From the IMG/VR virus record IMGVR_UViG_3300022205_000007, positions 1 through 40,740 of that record: a DNA stretch of 40,740 bases; one strand, 5' to 3'. The notes beneath the pieces were generated by a model that did not search any database, was not told where the DNA came from, and saw only the letters and a program-made list of their open reading frames with translations. The translations under genes and the position numbers were made by a program. Origin of the DNA: a virus. Below, in pieces: positions 31,098 to 38,354 of the stretch (position 1 is the stretch's first letter; each line of letters begins with the position of its first letter).

Positions 31098-31292
31098 ATG
31101 TTTTGTGCCGATTGCAAAAAATCAACCTGTAGGTTTCACCCCGATTTTATAAAAGCAGTTGATTTAAAGACGCTGCTAAACAAAGAAATAGCACTTAACA
31201 ATCATAAATCCCAACTACAAGGCAATCCATTTAATACTACAGTTCCTGAAAAAATCCCCGTTATTGAGAGGGAATATAATGATTATTTATAG
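31098..31292 (+). CDS. Small protein with N-terminal Cys/His motif
   Basis: The 64-residue protein starts MFCADCKKSTCRFHPDF, a CxxC...CxxH pattern that could bind zinc. The rest is polar. GGAG lies eight bases upstream. It overlaps the next gene by 14 bases. Not recognised. Confidence 0.55.
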   Translation: MFCADCKKSTCRFHPDFIKAVDLKTLLNKEIALNNHKSQLQGNPFNTTVPEKIPVIEREYNDYL

Positions 31293-31530
31293 CGATACAG
31301 ACTGGAAATTATTAACCAGCATTGATCAAGTAGCGGAAGGCGAATCTTACTTTGTTTACGATGGAAACGACAAGATTCATTTAGGCGTAATGGAAAGAAT
31401 CGACGATGAATTACATAACGAAACTGCAACAATCGATCTAGACGGTACAACAAATAGTAATTATTGGATTATGCCTTTTGATTTCCCGCCACCACCAATA
31501 GCGTTATCAAGTAAAAGCAAGGATTTTTAA
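31279..31530 (+). CDS. Small acidic hypothetical protein
   Basis: I start at the ATG at 31279 (83 residues), preceded by GAGGGA; a TTG lies earlier at 31264. The product MIIYSDTDWKLLTSIDQVAEGESYFVY... is acidic and ends in a proline run (FPPPPIALSSKSKDF). Phage anti-defence proteins can look like this, but no evidence ties it to one. Confidence 0.55.
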   Translation: MIIYSDTDWKLLTSIDQVAEGESYFVYDGNDKIHLGVMERIDDELHNETATIDLDGTTNSNYWIMPFDFPPPPIALSSKSKDF

Positions 31531-31531
31531 G

Positions 31532-31819
31532 ATGATTAAATCAAATCTGAAAGAAATTATTGGTGTACGAATAAAAATCTATCGGAAGGAAAAAAAGATC
31601 AGTCAGCAAGCATTAGCGGATGCTATAGACGTTGATCGCTGTACAATTACTAATATCGAAAATGGTAAACAAAATTTTAGTATTGATAAACTGATTGCAA
31701 TCGCTTCTTTTTTAGACGTTGAAATGTCTAAATTAACAGACATAAAACAAAATGAATGCGGTAATTGTGGACAGATAATATATAAGGCTTGTGTTAGTGA
31801 TCCAAATGACACGCATTAG
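31532..31819 (+). CDS. XRE-family HTH regulator with C-terminal cysteine motif
   Basis: The 95-residue protein has a canonical HTH_3 domain (IGVRIKIYRKEKKISQQALADAIDVDRCTITNIENGKQNFSIDKLIAIASFLDVEM, about 10-65). It ends with a short CGNCG motif and PNDTH. It may be the phage repressor or Cro-like switch, though it lacks a cleavable C-terminal domain. Its 3' end is part of a 22-base tandem repeat whose motif recurs near 34031. Confidence 0.8.
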   Translation: MIKSNLKEIIGVRIKIYRKEKKISQQALADAIDVDRCTITNIENGKQNFSIDKLIAIASFLDVEMSKLTDIKQNECGNCGQIIYKACVSDPNDTH

Positions 31820-31837
31820 TGATCCAAATGACACGCA
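31794..31837 (+). repeat. Two tandem 22-base repeats at the end of the XRE gene
   Basis: Two perfect 22-base units (31794-31815 and 31816-31837) each contain AGTGATCCAAAT. The first encodes the last residues of the XRE protein, and the junction provides its TAG. A third AGTGATCCAAAT lies at 34031-34042. The spacing of about two helical turns suits a repressor operator. Confidence 0.8.
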
Positions 31838-31853
31838 TTTTTCGGAGTAAATT

Positions 31854-32144
31854 ATGGGCGGACAACCATGGTCACAAAAAGAATTGAATTTAATTGTAAA
31901 ACACTACAACAAAATGCCTGGAATAGAACTCCAGAAAAAATATTTTCCAACAAGAACCATATACTCAATTAGAAAAGCGGCCAGCTTATTAGGGCTGACA
32001 ACTTTATCTGTATGGACTAAAAAAGAACTAAGTTTCGTTAAAAAATATTATGGGACCATTCCTATTAGAGAACTACGTAATAAATATTTATCGAATCGGA
32101 CCTATAACGCAATCAGAACCGCAAGACATAAACGATGTAAATAA
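31854..32144 (+). CDS. Protein with two Myb/SANT-like repeats
   Basis: The 96-residue protein consists of two related units of about 48 residues: WSQKELNLIVKHYNKMPGIELQKKYFPTRTIYSIRKAASLLG and WTKKELSFVKKYYGTIPIRELRNKYLSNRTYNAIRTARHK. The W..KEL...K.YY..P..EL..KY...RT...IR pattern is that of phage Myb-like DNA-binding proteins. GGAG lies six bases before the ATG, directly after the tandem repeat. Confidence 0.7.
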   Translation: MGGQPWSQKELNLIVKHYNKMPGIELQKKYFPTRTIYSIRKAASLLGLTTLSVWTKKELSFVKKYYGTIPIRELRNKYLSNRTYNAIRTARHKRCK

Positions 32145-32154
32145 GGAAAAGATA

Positions 32155-32346
32155 ATGTTAAAAGCTAGACTGGGAAGCACAATGGCCTTCGGTTTAACAA
32201 AAGAAAATATTGCTCGCCTGAAGGACGGCAAACCTATATTTTTTGACTTAAAAGACATAGAAGGTCAAGGGAAAGTATTAATTTACTATACGGATAATGA
32301 AGAAGATTTAAAAAGCGAATTAGAACGAATAACCGGAATAACATAA
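32155..32346 (+). CDS. Small hypothetical protein
   Basis: From the ATG at 32155 (63 residues, AAGGAAA upstream) the product is MLKARLGSTMAFGLTKENIARLKDG..., with a short beta/alpha pattern and acidic end. The longer frame starting at 32050 lies inside the previous gene and is unlikely. The stop overlaps the next ATG. Confidence 0.55.
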   Translation: MLKARLGSTMAFGLTKENIARLKDGKPIFFDLKDIEGQGKVLIYYTDNEEDLKSELERITGIT

Positions 32347-32510
32347 TGTATTGGATTGATACAGGCTGGGCATGTGGGGGTGTAATCGTAAAAAACGATA
32401 TAATCGTACATTGCGCGCCCATATTCAAGCGATTTAAAGGCCAGCCGATTGTTAATTTACTGAATTGGAGTCAAATTAAACAGTGGAAATGTGTACAACC
32501 ACACGATTAA
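32346..32510 (+). CDS. 54-residue conserved small phage protein
   Basis: The frame encodes MYWIDTGWACGGVIVKNDIIVHCAPIFKRF..., similar to tiny phage proteins starting MYWxDTxxACGGI and ending around a W..I..W motif. The family is of unknown function. Its TAA shares the TTAA at 32507-32510 with the stop of the facing gene. Confidence 0.62.
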   Translation: MYWIDTGWACGGVIVKNDIIVHCAPIFKRFKGQPIVNLLNWSQIKQWKCVQPHD

Positions 32511-32740
32511 TGCTTTACTTCTTCAACTGGCTCATTGTTTTCATCGATAACTTCTATTAACTCCTTTAATTTATCTAATACCACACTTTTATCTACATTA
32601 GTAAAAAAACCGCGCTCTGTCTGCCCGAAAATAATTATACCAAAACCCATTTTTGTACCGCATATAGACTTTATTGATTCATCCAAATCAAATATTATTT
32701 CGTCCAATTCATCCCGATTAATGAGTATTTTATTAGCCAT
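32507..32740 (-). CDS. Small acidic protein (family copy 1)
   Basis: The 77-residue acidic protein contains MGFGIIIFGQTERGFFTNVDKSVVLDKLKELI. It matches the neighbouring 82-residue product in the pattern (G/F)FG(I/M)(I/V)...GFF(T/S)N...LD..L.EL, so the two are likely duplicates. It has a GGGAA ribosome-binding site. It could be an anti-host factor; no function is known. Confidence 0.58.
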   Translation of the reverse strand: MANKILINRDELDEIIFDLDESIKSICGTKMGFGIIIFGQTERGFFTNVDKSVVLDKLKELIEVIDENNEPVEEVKH

Positions 32741-32981
32741 TATTTTTCCCTTTCTGGGTTTTCTTTACACCGTCTAAGTGTTTGTTTAATTCTCCTAACA
32801 CATGATCGAGCATTTCCGTGCTGTGTTCCTTTGGAAAATTCGAAAAAAAACCGCTACCTTCAGGCGTTAAAAGTACCATTCCAAAGAACACGGGATCACC
32901 CATTATCTGCCTCAATTTAGTATCAATATCTACCAGCAATAAATGGAGATCACCTTCATTATCTTTTAATGCATTTTTCAT
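32733..32981 (-). CDS. Small acidic protein (family copy 2)
   Basis: The 82-residue product has PVFFGMVLLTPEGSGFFSNFPKEHSTEMLDHVLGELNKHL, parallel to copy 1. Start and stop codons overlap with both neighbours, giving a compact operon. The duplication suggests a dosage-sensitive or fast-evolving function. Confidence 0.58.
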   Translation of the reverse strand: MKNALKDNEGDLHLLLVDIDTKLRQIMGDPVFFGMVLLTPEGSGFFSNFPKEHSTEMLDHVLGELNKHLDGVKKTQKGKNNG

Positions 32982-33208
32982 GATTCTGGCTCAATTGTCT
33001 TTAATTTAGTTTTTCCCGTAAATTCATACAATGTTAATGTAATATCTTTTTCATTGGCCATTTCTTGTGCTGAACGAAGTATTCCCTCCAGATATTTATT
33101 ATTACCAGCTATCAAGGGCGTAACACCTATTGTTGTAATTACCGCACAAATACCCTCTTCTATTTCATCTTTGGATAGTACGGCATATAGTTTATTAATT
33201 TCTATCAT
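32978..33208 (-). CDS. Small protein of the same accessory operon, possibly related
   Basis: The 76-residue product (MIEINKLYAVLSKDEIEEGICAVITTIGVTPLIAGNNKYLEGILRSAQEMAN...) has the same size and a similar strand-then-helix order as the two copies downstream, but only weak residue identity. GGAAT precedes its ATG. Relation to the others is a suggestion. Confidence 0.55.
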   Translation of the reverse strand: MIEINKLYAVLSKDEIEEGICAVITTIGVTPLIAGNNKYLEGILRSAQEMANEKDITLTLYEFTGKTKLKTIEPES

Positions 33209-33687
33209 TTTTTATTCCTTATAATTTTATAGGGCACTCCAGGTTCACAAGGCAATGCGGATAGATCGGAAATAATAAGCGGACCACTATGCAAAAAACG
33301 CACTTTGCAAGCCTTCAAAAAAGCACCTTGATTGCCGTACACATTGATCGCAAAACACGTTCTAGTCCTATTGCGTTTGCCGTCATAGACATCACTGCAC
33401 CAATTAAAGGTAGTTCCGTAATTGCCTCTCTGGAGATGCACCCCAATGCACGGTTTCTTTTCAGAAGTCCTGGAATAGCGATTAGGCGCTCTATCGTAAT
33501 CCAGCCAATACGATAAGCCTTCTTTCCTTAAAACCGCGTCACGGTACGTTAAAGCGGCCTGGAGCGCCTTTTTAATGCCGCCATATTGCCTGAAATTGAA
33601 GTTTTTAGTGATATTTCTACGTTCTATACCTAAACGCAACCTAAAACGCCAAAATGTATCATGCCGACAAATATACTTATTCTTCAT
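33205..33687 (-). CDS. AP2-like DNA-binding domain protein
   Basis: From the ATG at 33687 (160 residues) the protein has YICRHDTFWRFRLRLGIERRNITKNFNFRQYGGIKKALQAALTYRD, matching the AP2-like fold of phage proteins and integrase N-termini. A second similar unit follows (IGVHLQRGNYGTTFNW..., TCFAINVYGNQGAFLKAC). It is basic and probably binds DNA, perhaps as a homing or regulatory protein. The start overlaps the upstream gene by 11 bases. Confidence 0.68.
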   Translation of the reverse strand: MKNKYICRHDTFWRFRLRLGIERRNITKNFNFRQYGGIKKALQAALTYRDAVLRKEGLSYWLDYDRAPNRYSRTSEKKPCIGVHLQRGNYGTTFNWCSDVYDGKRNRTRTCFAINVYGNQGAFLKACKVRFLHSGPLIISDLSALPCEPGVPYKIIRNKK

Positions 33688-33853
33688 CAACAATATTATC
33701 CCGAATCCATGCCGATAAAAATAACGCCCATTTCCAACCATCATCGGGACAATCAATTTTTAATTGTGTCAGTTCGTCATCGCTTAGTTGATCAATTTCT
33801 ATCGCATGCCATTCATCACCCCGTTTAATGCGTACAAATGCTCCTGTGACCAT
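33677..33853 (-). CDS. 58-residue acidic protein
   Basis: A strong GGAGGGAGAT precedes the ATG. The product MVTGAFVRIKRGDEWHAIEIDQLSDDELTQL... has a conserved-looking D-E-L helix and a Trp-rich end (WKWALFLSAWI). It is the first protein gene after tRNA-Leu in this operon. Not recognised. Confidence 0.55.
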   Translation of the reverse strand: MVTGAFVRIKRGDEWHAIEIDQLSDDELTQLKIDCPDDGWKWALFLSAWIRDNIVDEE

Positions 33854-33870
33854 ATCTCCCTCCTAATGAG

Positions 33871-33954
33871 TGCCGGTAGCAAGATTCGAACTTACACGGC
33901 ATATTTGCCATTAGCACCTAAAGCTAACGTGTCTACCTATTCCACCATACCGGC
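33871..33954 (-). tRNA. tRNA-Leu(TAG)
   Basis: The cloverleaf is complete: acceptor GCCGGTA/TACCGGC, the Leu-type D-arm (GGTGGAATAGGTAGACAC), anticodon stem TTAGC/GCTAA with loop TTTAGGT (anticodon TAG), a long variable arm GGC-AAATAT-GCC, T-arm GTAAG-TTCGAAT-CTTGC and discriminator A. CCA is not encoded. It heads the minus-strand accessory operon. It reads CUA-type codons and could offset codon-usage bias. Confidence 0.92.
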
Positions 33955-34173
33955 TTAATAATTGTTAATTTGCGTAACAATATAGTCACTTTATTTAACA
34001 TTTCCAGTTTTATTTTTACCGTGAGCCAAAAGTGATCCAAATACCCAAAATATTTTTTTAATCTGTGTTAAAACAAAGAGTTACAGACTCGACGCTGGAA
34101 CCTAAATCCTTGTATTTATAGATAACAATCAATCACTTACTTTTTTTTTGGGTCATTCATATCTGTATTTGGG

Positions 34174-34215
34174 CCAATAATGAAAGAATATTATATATTG
34201 TTAACTCATTATTGG
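34174..34215. promoter_or_regulatory. Perfect 10-base inverted repeat in the divergent control region
   Basis: The gap 33955-34345 separates tRNA-Leu and the gene at 34346. It is very AT-rich and has no gene. CCAATAATGA and TCATTATTGG lie 22 bases apart (centres 32 bases apart, about three turns) with TATATT between them. AGTGATCCAAAT at 34031 and CCAAATAC/GTATTTGG (34037-34044 and 34165-34172) add further symmetric sites. A repressor-controlled divergent promoter is likely. Confidence 0.48.
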
Positions 34216-34345
34216 TCTAACTTATTATTCTAATTATTAAATTTATTTTCTCATTCTTCTTGATTATTCATAATTTGGATATACTATTGTAATCAATACG
34301 TAATTATATATAACAATGCTGTAAGATTTAGAAAGGGGGGAAGTT

Positions 34346-35032
34346 TTGAGTTATCAACCAAAACCGGGATCAAATATCGATCTGATTTACCATTGCCTTA
34401 GTACAACTTTTAGAGCATATGATGAAATCAAAAAGATTCTTGCCGAAAGATATCCACAAGTACCTGAGAATAGTCTACATACGCATCTCAAATTTTTATG
34501 TACTAAAAAATTAGTGGCAAAAGTCGCTAAATCAGGCGTTTCACATTACAAATTAACATCGACACCCGAACCATTACCCCAAATGGAATTAATAGAACAC
34601 AAGCATTCGGTTTCGCAATGTGTGTTGGATTGTTGTAAAGCGCACGTTGGTAAACGGATTAAAAGCGGGATTATTAAAACCCAATGCGGCAACCATGATG
34701 CTGATAATGCTCCACTGACATTATTAAAACGATTGAAGGACAATGGGTATATTCAATTGATACCCGATACTAGACCGTATGAATATTTAGTATTGCCGGA
34801 GATCAAAACGCTGGACAAAATGGGGGATATTAAAGACAAAAAAACGCCTATTAAAGATACAGTGACAAAAGAAGAAAAATATAATGTGGGCAAAAAGGAA
34901 AAAACCATAGCAGATATGTCGATTGGGGAAATTGTACAAGGGTATATGACTATGGAAGTGGAAAACACACGATTGCGGGAGGCGTTGCAGCGTATCGCTC
35001 ATGAATTAGTACAAATAGGTGAGATTGAATAA
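34346..35032 (+). CDS. Protein with two winged-helix-like domains
   Basis: The start is TTG with GGGGGG just upstream. The 228-residue protein has two similar regions. The first is IDLIYHCLSTTFRAYDEIKKILAE...NSLHTHLKFLCTKKLVAKV (12-62); the second is VSQCVLDCCKAHVGKRIKSGIIKTQCG...TLLKRLKDNGYIQL (90-140). Each ends as a winged helix would. A lysine-rich linker leads to a helical C-terminus. It is the first gene of a short operon ending in an excisionase-like gene, so it may be a regulator. Confidence 0.6.
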   Translation: MSYQPKPGSNIDLIYHCLSTTFRAYDEIKKILAERYPQVPENSLHTHLKFLCTKKLVAKVAKSGVSHYKLTSTPEPLPQMELIEHKHSVSQCVLDCCKAHVGKRIKSGIIKTQCGNHDADNAPLTLLKRLKDNGYIQLIPDTRPYEYLVLPEIKTLDKMGDIKDKKTPIKDTVTKEEKYNVGKKEKTIADMSIGEIVQGYMTMEVENTRLREALQRIAHELVQIGEIE

Positions 35033-35057
35033 TTAACCATAAAGGGAGATAAAAAGA

Positions 35058-35339
35058 ATGGCTCAATATTGCTGCATAGAAGGCTGCGAAAACCTATGTC
35101 AATGCCCCGGTACGGGTACTTGTAAAAACTGCTATCAGAATATCCTATCGTGGTCTAAACGATCAGCCGAAGATATTGAGAATAGATCACGTCGAATAGG
35201 TCTATATTCGAATAGAATGAATGTATTGGCCCCATCGCATAAAACCATCATGACGCCAAAAAAGGTCAAGCTCAAGGGAATGCCTGGACAGATCAAATAC
35301 AAGAAGGTAAAGAAAAAGAAAAATGGCCAATCAAGATGA
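35058..35339 (+). CDS. Zinc-finger-like protein with basic tail
   Basis: The 93-residue protein begins MAQYCCIEGCENLCQCPGTGTCKNCYQNI, with eight cysteines suited to two zinc sites. It then has RSRRIGLYSNRMNVLAP, a motif seen in small phage proteins. The C-terminus is Lys-rich (KYKKVKKKKNG). DNA or RNA binding is probable. GGGAG precedes the ATG. Confidence 0.6.
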   Translation: MAQYCCIEGCENLCQCPGTGTCKNCYQNILSWSKRSAEDIENRSRRIGLYSNRMNVLAPSHKTIMTPKKVKLKGMPGQIKYKKVKKKKNGQSR

Positions 35340-35514
35340 TGTTTTACTTACCACGAAAGAAGCCGCTAGATTGCTGGGGATAAAGGAAAACACCTTAGCA
35401 ATCTGGCGGAACCAACAGCGATATAATATACCCTACATTAAAGTAGGACGAACTATTCGTTACAAACGAAAAGATATTATTGATTTTTTAAGACGCCAAA
35501 CTTTGGGTGTTTAA
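35323..35514 (+). CDS. Excisionase-like HTH_17/MerR-type protein
   Basis: The 63-residue protein is a typical HTH_17: LLTTKEAARLLGIKENTLAIWRNQQRYNIPYIKVGRTIRYKRKDIIDFLRRQ. Such proteins act as excisionases or small regulators. It overlaps the upstream gene by 17 bases and its TAA shares the TTAA at 35511-35514 with the facing gene's stop. It is the better of two xis candidates by domain match. Confidence 0.78.
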   Translation: MANQDDVLLTTKEAARLLGIKENTLAIWRNQQRYNIPYIKVGRTIRYKRKDIIDFLRRQTLGV

Positions 35515-35870
35515 AAATAAAACTTAATGCCTATACTGTAATTATGTTTTGCTGCTAGACCATGAGTAACTAATACAGATAGATTTACATGCCATTTGGT
35601 ATATTCATTTCCATAAATATTAAGCAATGATTGAATGCTCAAAAGTGACAAAAAATAAAGGTCTACTCTTCTTGTAGAAGGATATTCACCTAATATTGGA
35701 TTTGTTTCTTTGTATCCTTTATCATGATTTTTACTCAGCCATCTAGTTTGAGACCAATCAGCCACCATCGAACCAATAGACAAACCCCTTACTATTCTTA
35801 AACTTGTGTTTTCTATCGCCATTGTTTGGCTAGACCAAAACGCAAATAATAACAAACTAAATTTCATCAA
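35511..35870 (-). CDS. Exported or membrane protein downstream of the tailspike
   Basis: The 119-residue protein has a signal-like N-terminus (MMKFSLLLFAFWSSQTMA) and a motif DWSQTRWLSKNHDKGYKETNPILGEYPSTRRVDLYF. This resembles small integral proteins with D..QT and E.NP.LG. A further hydrophobic stretch follows. It ends the late arm and overlaps the tailspike stop. It may alter the host surface or act in lysis. Confidence 0.6.
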   Translation of the reverse strand: MMKFSLLLFAFWSSQTMAIENTSLRIVRGLSIGSMVADWSQTRWLSKNHDKGYKETNPILGEYPSTRRVDLYFLSLLSIQSLLNIYGNEYTKWHVNLSVLVTHGLAAKHNYSIGIKFYF

Positions 35871-38314
35871 TCTAAACTTAGGTCTGAGATTAATGTGCCA
35901 ACAATATCCGCTAATTCTGCTATTACCACTGTATCCGCATCAAACGCCCTATCTGGAGTAACATTAGTGGGAGTATATGTGCCGTATCCATTCGGTATGT
36001 TACCTGAATATACTATAGTTGGCGTTGGAACGGGCCTTGATAAATAAGCTCCTGTCGTTGCGTTCAGAAAATTCCCAGAAACAATCATATTGTCACCAGT
36101 GAATGATAAAAAATACAGCCCATACCCTGTATTGTTTGAATTAACAACATTTCCAGTAATTGAAAACCCTGTCCCTGCACCAGTAACCAGCATTCCATGG
36201 ATACCGTTTTTAATTATATTATTGCTAATAACTGAACCTGAAACTGCTCCCGACATAAAAATACCGGCCTTCTCGGATTCGGCCCCTGCTGCATTACCAA
36301 ACCCATCTATGGTATTTCCAGTAACAGCACAATCGCCTCCATCCCAATGGATTCCGAAATTTGTAAGGGTATGTAATGTATTGTTGGATATTGTGCCTCT
36401 TAATATATCACTCCCTCCGCCTACATCATTCACATAAATCCCTATATCACAATCATGAATAAGGTTTCCTGATATAACATAACTCGTAGTATCTTTTAAA
36501 TAAATACCTCCTAAGGCGTGGCCATAAATAGTGTTACCTGTAATAACAACATTATCATTCACCCAGATGTTACTTCCTGGCACATAGATTCCTGCTGTCA
36601 CAGGTGAGCTATGTATAACATTGCCAGTTATTGATATATTAGTTGCACCAGATATTCCTACTCCATCATCTCCCATTCCAGTAATAATATTACCTTGTAC
36701 AACTATATTATCTGGTTGACTTGTTGCTGAATTATTTCCAATCATTATACAATCGCGCCATCCAGTAGCGTACCCTATAACTCCTGTCCCTGATGTTGTG
36801 TTATTCACAATAGAGACATCTGTTACATTTGCCACTAAATGTATCGCTCTAGTTTGTGAGTCAATTGGAGAATCGGATGCGTTAAAGGTATTCCCCCCAA
36901 TTGCAACTCTTTGCACTATATTTACAGCATCTGCTCCATTTATATTAATAGCGGTCGCTGAACATTTATTGAAATGATTCCCTTTTATTGATATATCCGT
37001 GCATAATTGAGTACCCGTTTCTAGTAATATACCAACTGTCTTTATATTATTGAATATACATTCTGATACACTTACATCATTCACATCCAAGATGCTTATT
37101 GCGCCAACTCCAGAACTAGCAGTAACGGCAGTATCGGACTCAAATTTTATTCCTTTAATACTACATCGTGAATTCCTTACATTGATAGTATTAACACTAT
37201 TAGTGTATTGTTTTAATGTCGCCCCGTAACCTATAATACTTGTTTTCTTATTATCTAACGGCCCAGTTGTTAATGCCGCTGTTACTTTATAAACGCCCGG
37301 TGGTATTACAATTGAGTCACCGTCGGTTTTCACTTGATTTAACGCGGCCTGTATTGCAGTTGTACTGTCTGTGCTGTCGTCTCCTACAGCTCCCCACCAA
37401 AGAGGATTTTTTGGACTATTACCGGAGATTGTTACAGCACCAGATCCCGTAAATAGTTTATAATCTCCAGCATTCAAACTGCCAGTGAAATTGATTGTTG
37501 AGGTTCCAGCAAAAGAATCAGATCCCAAAGCAGTTACAGTCGAACTACAAATAACTGCTGCACCATGAGTAAATAATCCACCTGGTTCAATTAATATTGG
37601 GCCTGAAAAAGTAGAGGCCGCTGTGACGTTTAAATGACCACCTGCTTTAATAACTATCTTTGATGGAATCGTAGAAGCAGACGCAATACTGATTTCTTCA
37701 GTAACAATCCATTCCACACCATTCAATATTGGTAAATGATTTGGCAATATAGAAAGGTAAACTGTGTCCATGGATGCATGCAGTGTAGATACCACTGGGA
37801 TCGTGCTTCCATCGGTAATATCTTGTACGGTTACTTCTGTACTGGCTGTATAAGCGGACGATGCAACTGTAGAATATCGATCAGCGCCACCTGTAGTTTT
37901 AAGTCTAACGCCTTCATGGAATAAGGCTGTTTGATCACCTGCGACTGTAAATGTAGTTGTGCTGGTTCTTGTGGCAGTTAATTTGCCTGTCCAGGGATCT
38001 AGTAATTGATTTGGATATAAATTATCTAATGTCCATAGCGGTGATGTTGGTGGATCGTCTGACCCTGGGGGAGCGGCAACTACTTTATATGCAGTAATAT
38101 TATCCCCATAAATACCTACGTCACTTTCTGGAAAACCGTCTGCCCCGAAAACAATCGGATTAGTATTATCTGTCAGACCGCCGGAATCTGTTTGAGAGGC
38201 TAATTTAGTAGATGTTCCCGCTGCATACGTAAATAAACGCATACCAACATAAGGTGGTCCGTTATTGTCGCTATATTGTGGTTTTGGGTTTCCAAGGATC
38301 GGCGAGTAGCCCAT
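35867..38314 (-). CDS. Tailspike: N-terminal particle-binding domain and parallel beta-helix
   Basis: The 815-residue protein starts with a head-binding-type domain (MGYSPILGNPKPQYSDNNGPPYVGMRLFTYAAG, 1-103). A linker and beta region follow, then the pectate-lyase-3 entry motif LWWGAVGDDSTDSTTAIQAAL (305-325). About 450 residues of beta-helix coils come next (repeats such as ISITGNVIHSSP, VVITGNTIYGHA, YVISGNLIHDC). It should recognise and perhaps cut surface polysaccharide. Catalytic residues cannot be assigned. Receptor specificity probably lies in the C-terminal 100 residues. Confidence 0.88.
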   Translation of the reverse strand: MGYSPILGNPKPQYSDNNGPPYVGMRLFTYAAGTSTKLASQTDSGGLTDNTNPIVFGADGFPESDVGIYGDNITAYKVVAAPPGSDDPPTSPLWTLDNLYPNQLLDPWTGKLTATRTSTTTFTVAGDQTALFHEGVRLKTTGGADRYSTVASSAYTASTEVTVQDITDGSTIPVVSTLHASMDTVYLSILPNHLPILNGVEWIVTEEISIASASTIPSKIVIKAGGHLNVTAASTFSGPILIEPGGLFTHGAAVICSSTVTALGSDSFAGTSTINFTGSLNAGDYKLFTGSGAVTISGNSPKNPLWWGAVGDDSTDSTTAIQAALNQVKTDGDSIVIPPGVYKVTAALTTGPLDNKKTSIIGYGATLKQYTNSVNTINVRNSRCSIKGIKFESDTAVTASSGVGAISILDVNDVSVSECIFNNIKTVGILLETGTQLCTDISIKGNHFNKCSATAININGADAVNIVQRVAIGGNTFNASDSPIDSQTRAIHLVANVTDVSIVNNTTSGTGVIGYATGWRDCIMIGNNSATSQPDNIVVQGNIITGMGDDGVGISGATNISITGNVIHSSPVTAGIYVPGSNIWVNDNVVITGNTIYGHALGGIYLKDTTSYVISGNLIHDCDIGIYVNDVGGGSDILRGTISNNTLHTLTNFGIHWDGGDCAVTGNTIDGFGNAAGAESEKAGIFMSGAVSGSVISNNIIKNGIHGMLVTGAGTGFSITGNVVNSNNTGYGLYFLSFTGDNMIVSGNFLNATTGAYLSRPVPTPTIVYSGNIPNGYGTYTPTNVTPDRAFDADTVVIAELADIVGTLISDLSLD

Positions 38315-38354
38315 TTTTTATTCTCCAAAATAAATTCATAAGTATCATCTTGGA

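Noticed and set aside
35867-38314. Short repeated motifs in the tailspike gene read as DNA repeats
   Set aside because: The repeats are protein-level beta-helix coils (ITGN/ISGN-type). The DNA itself is not repeated closely.
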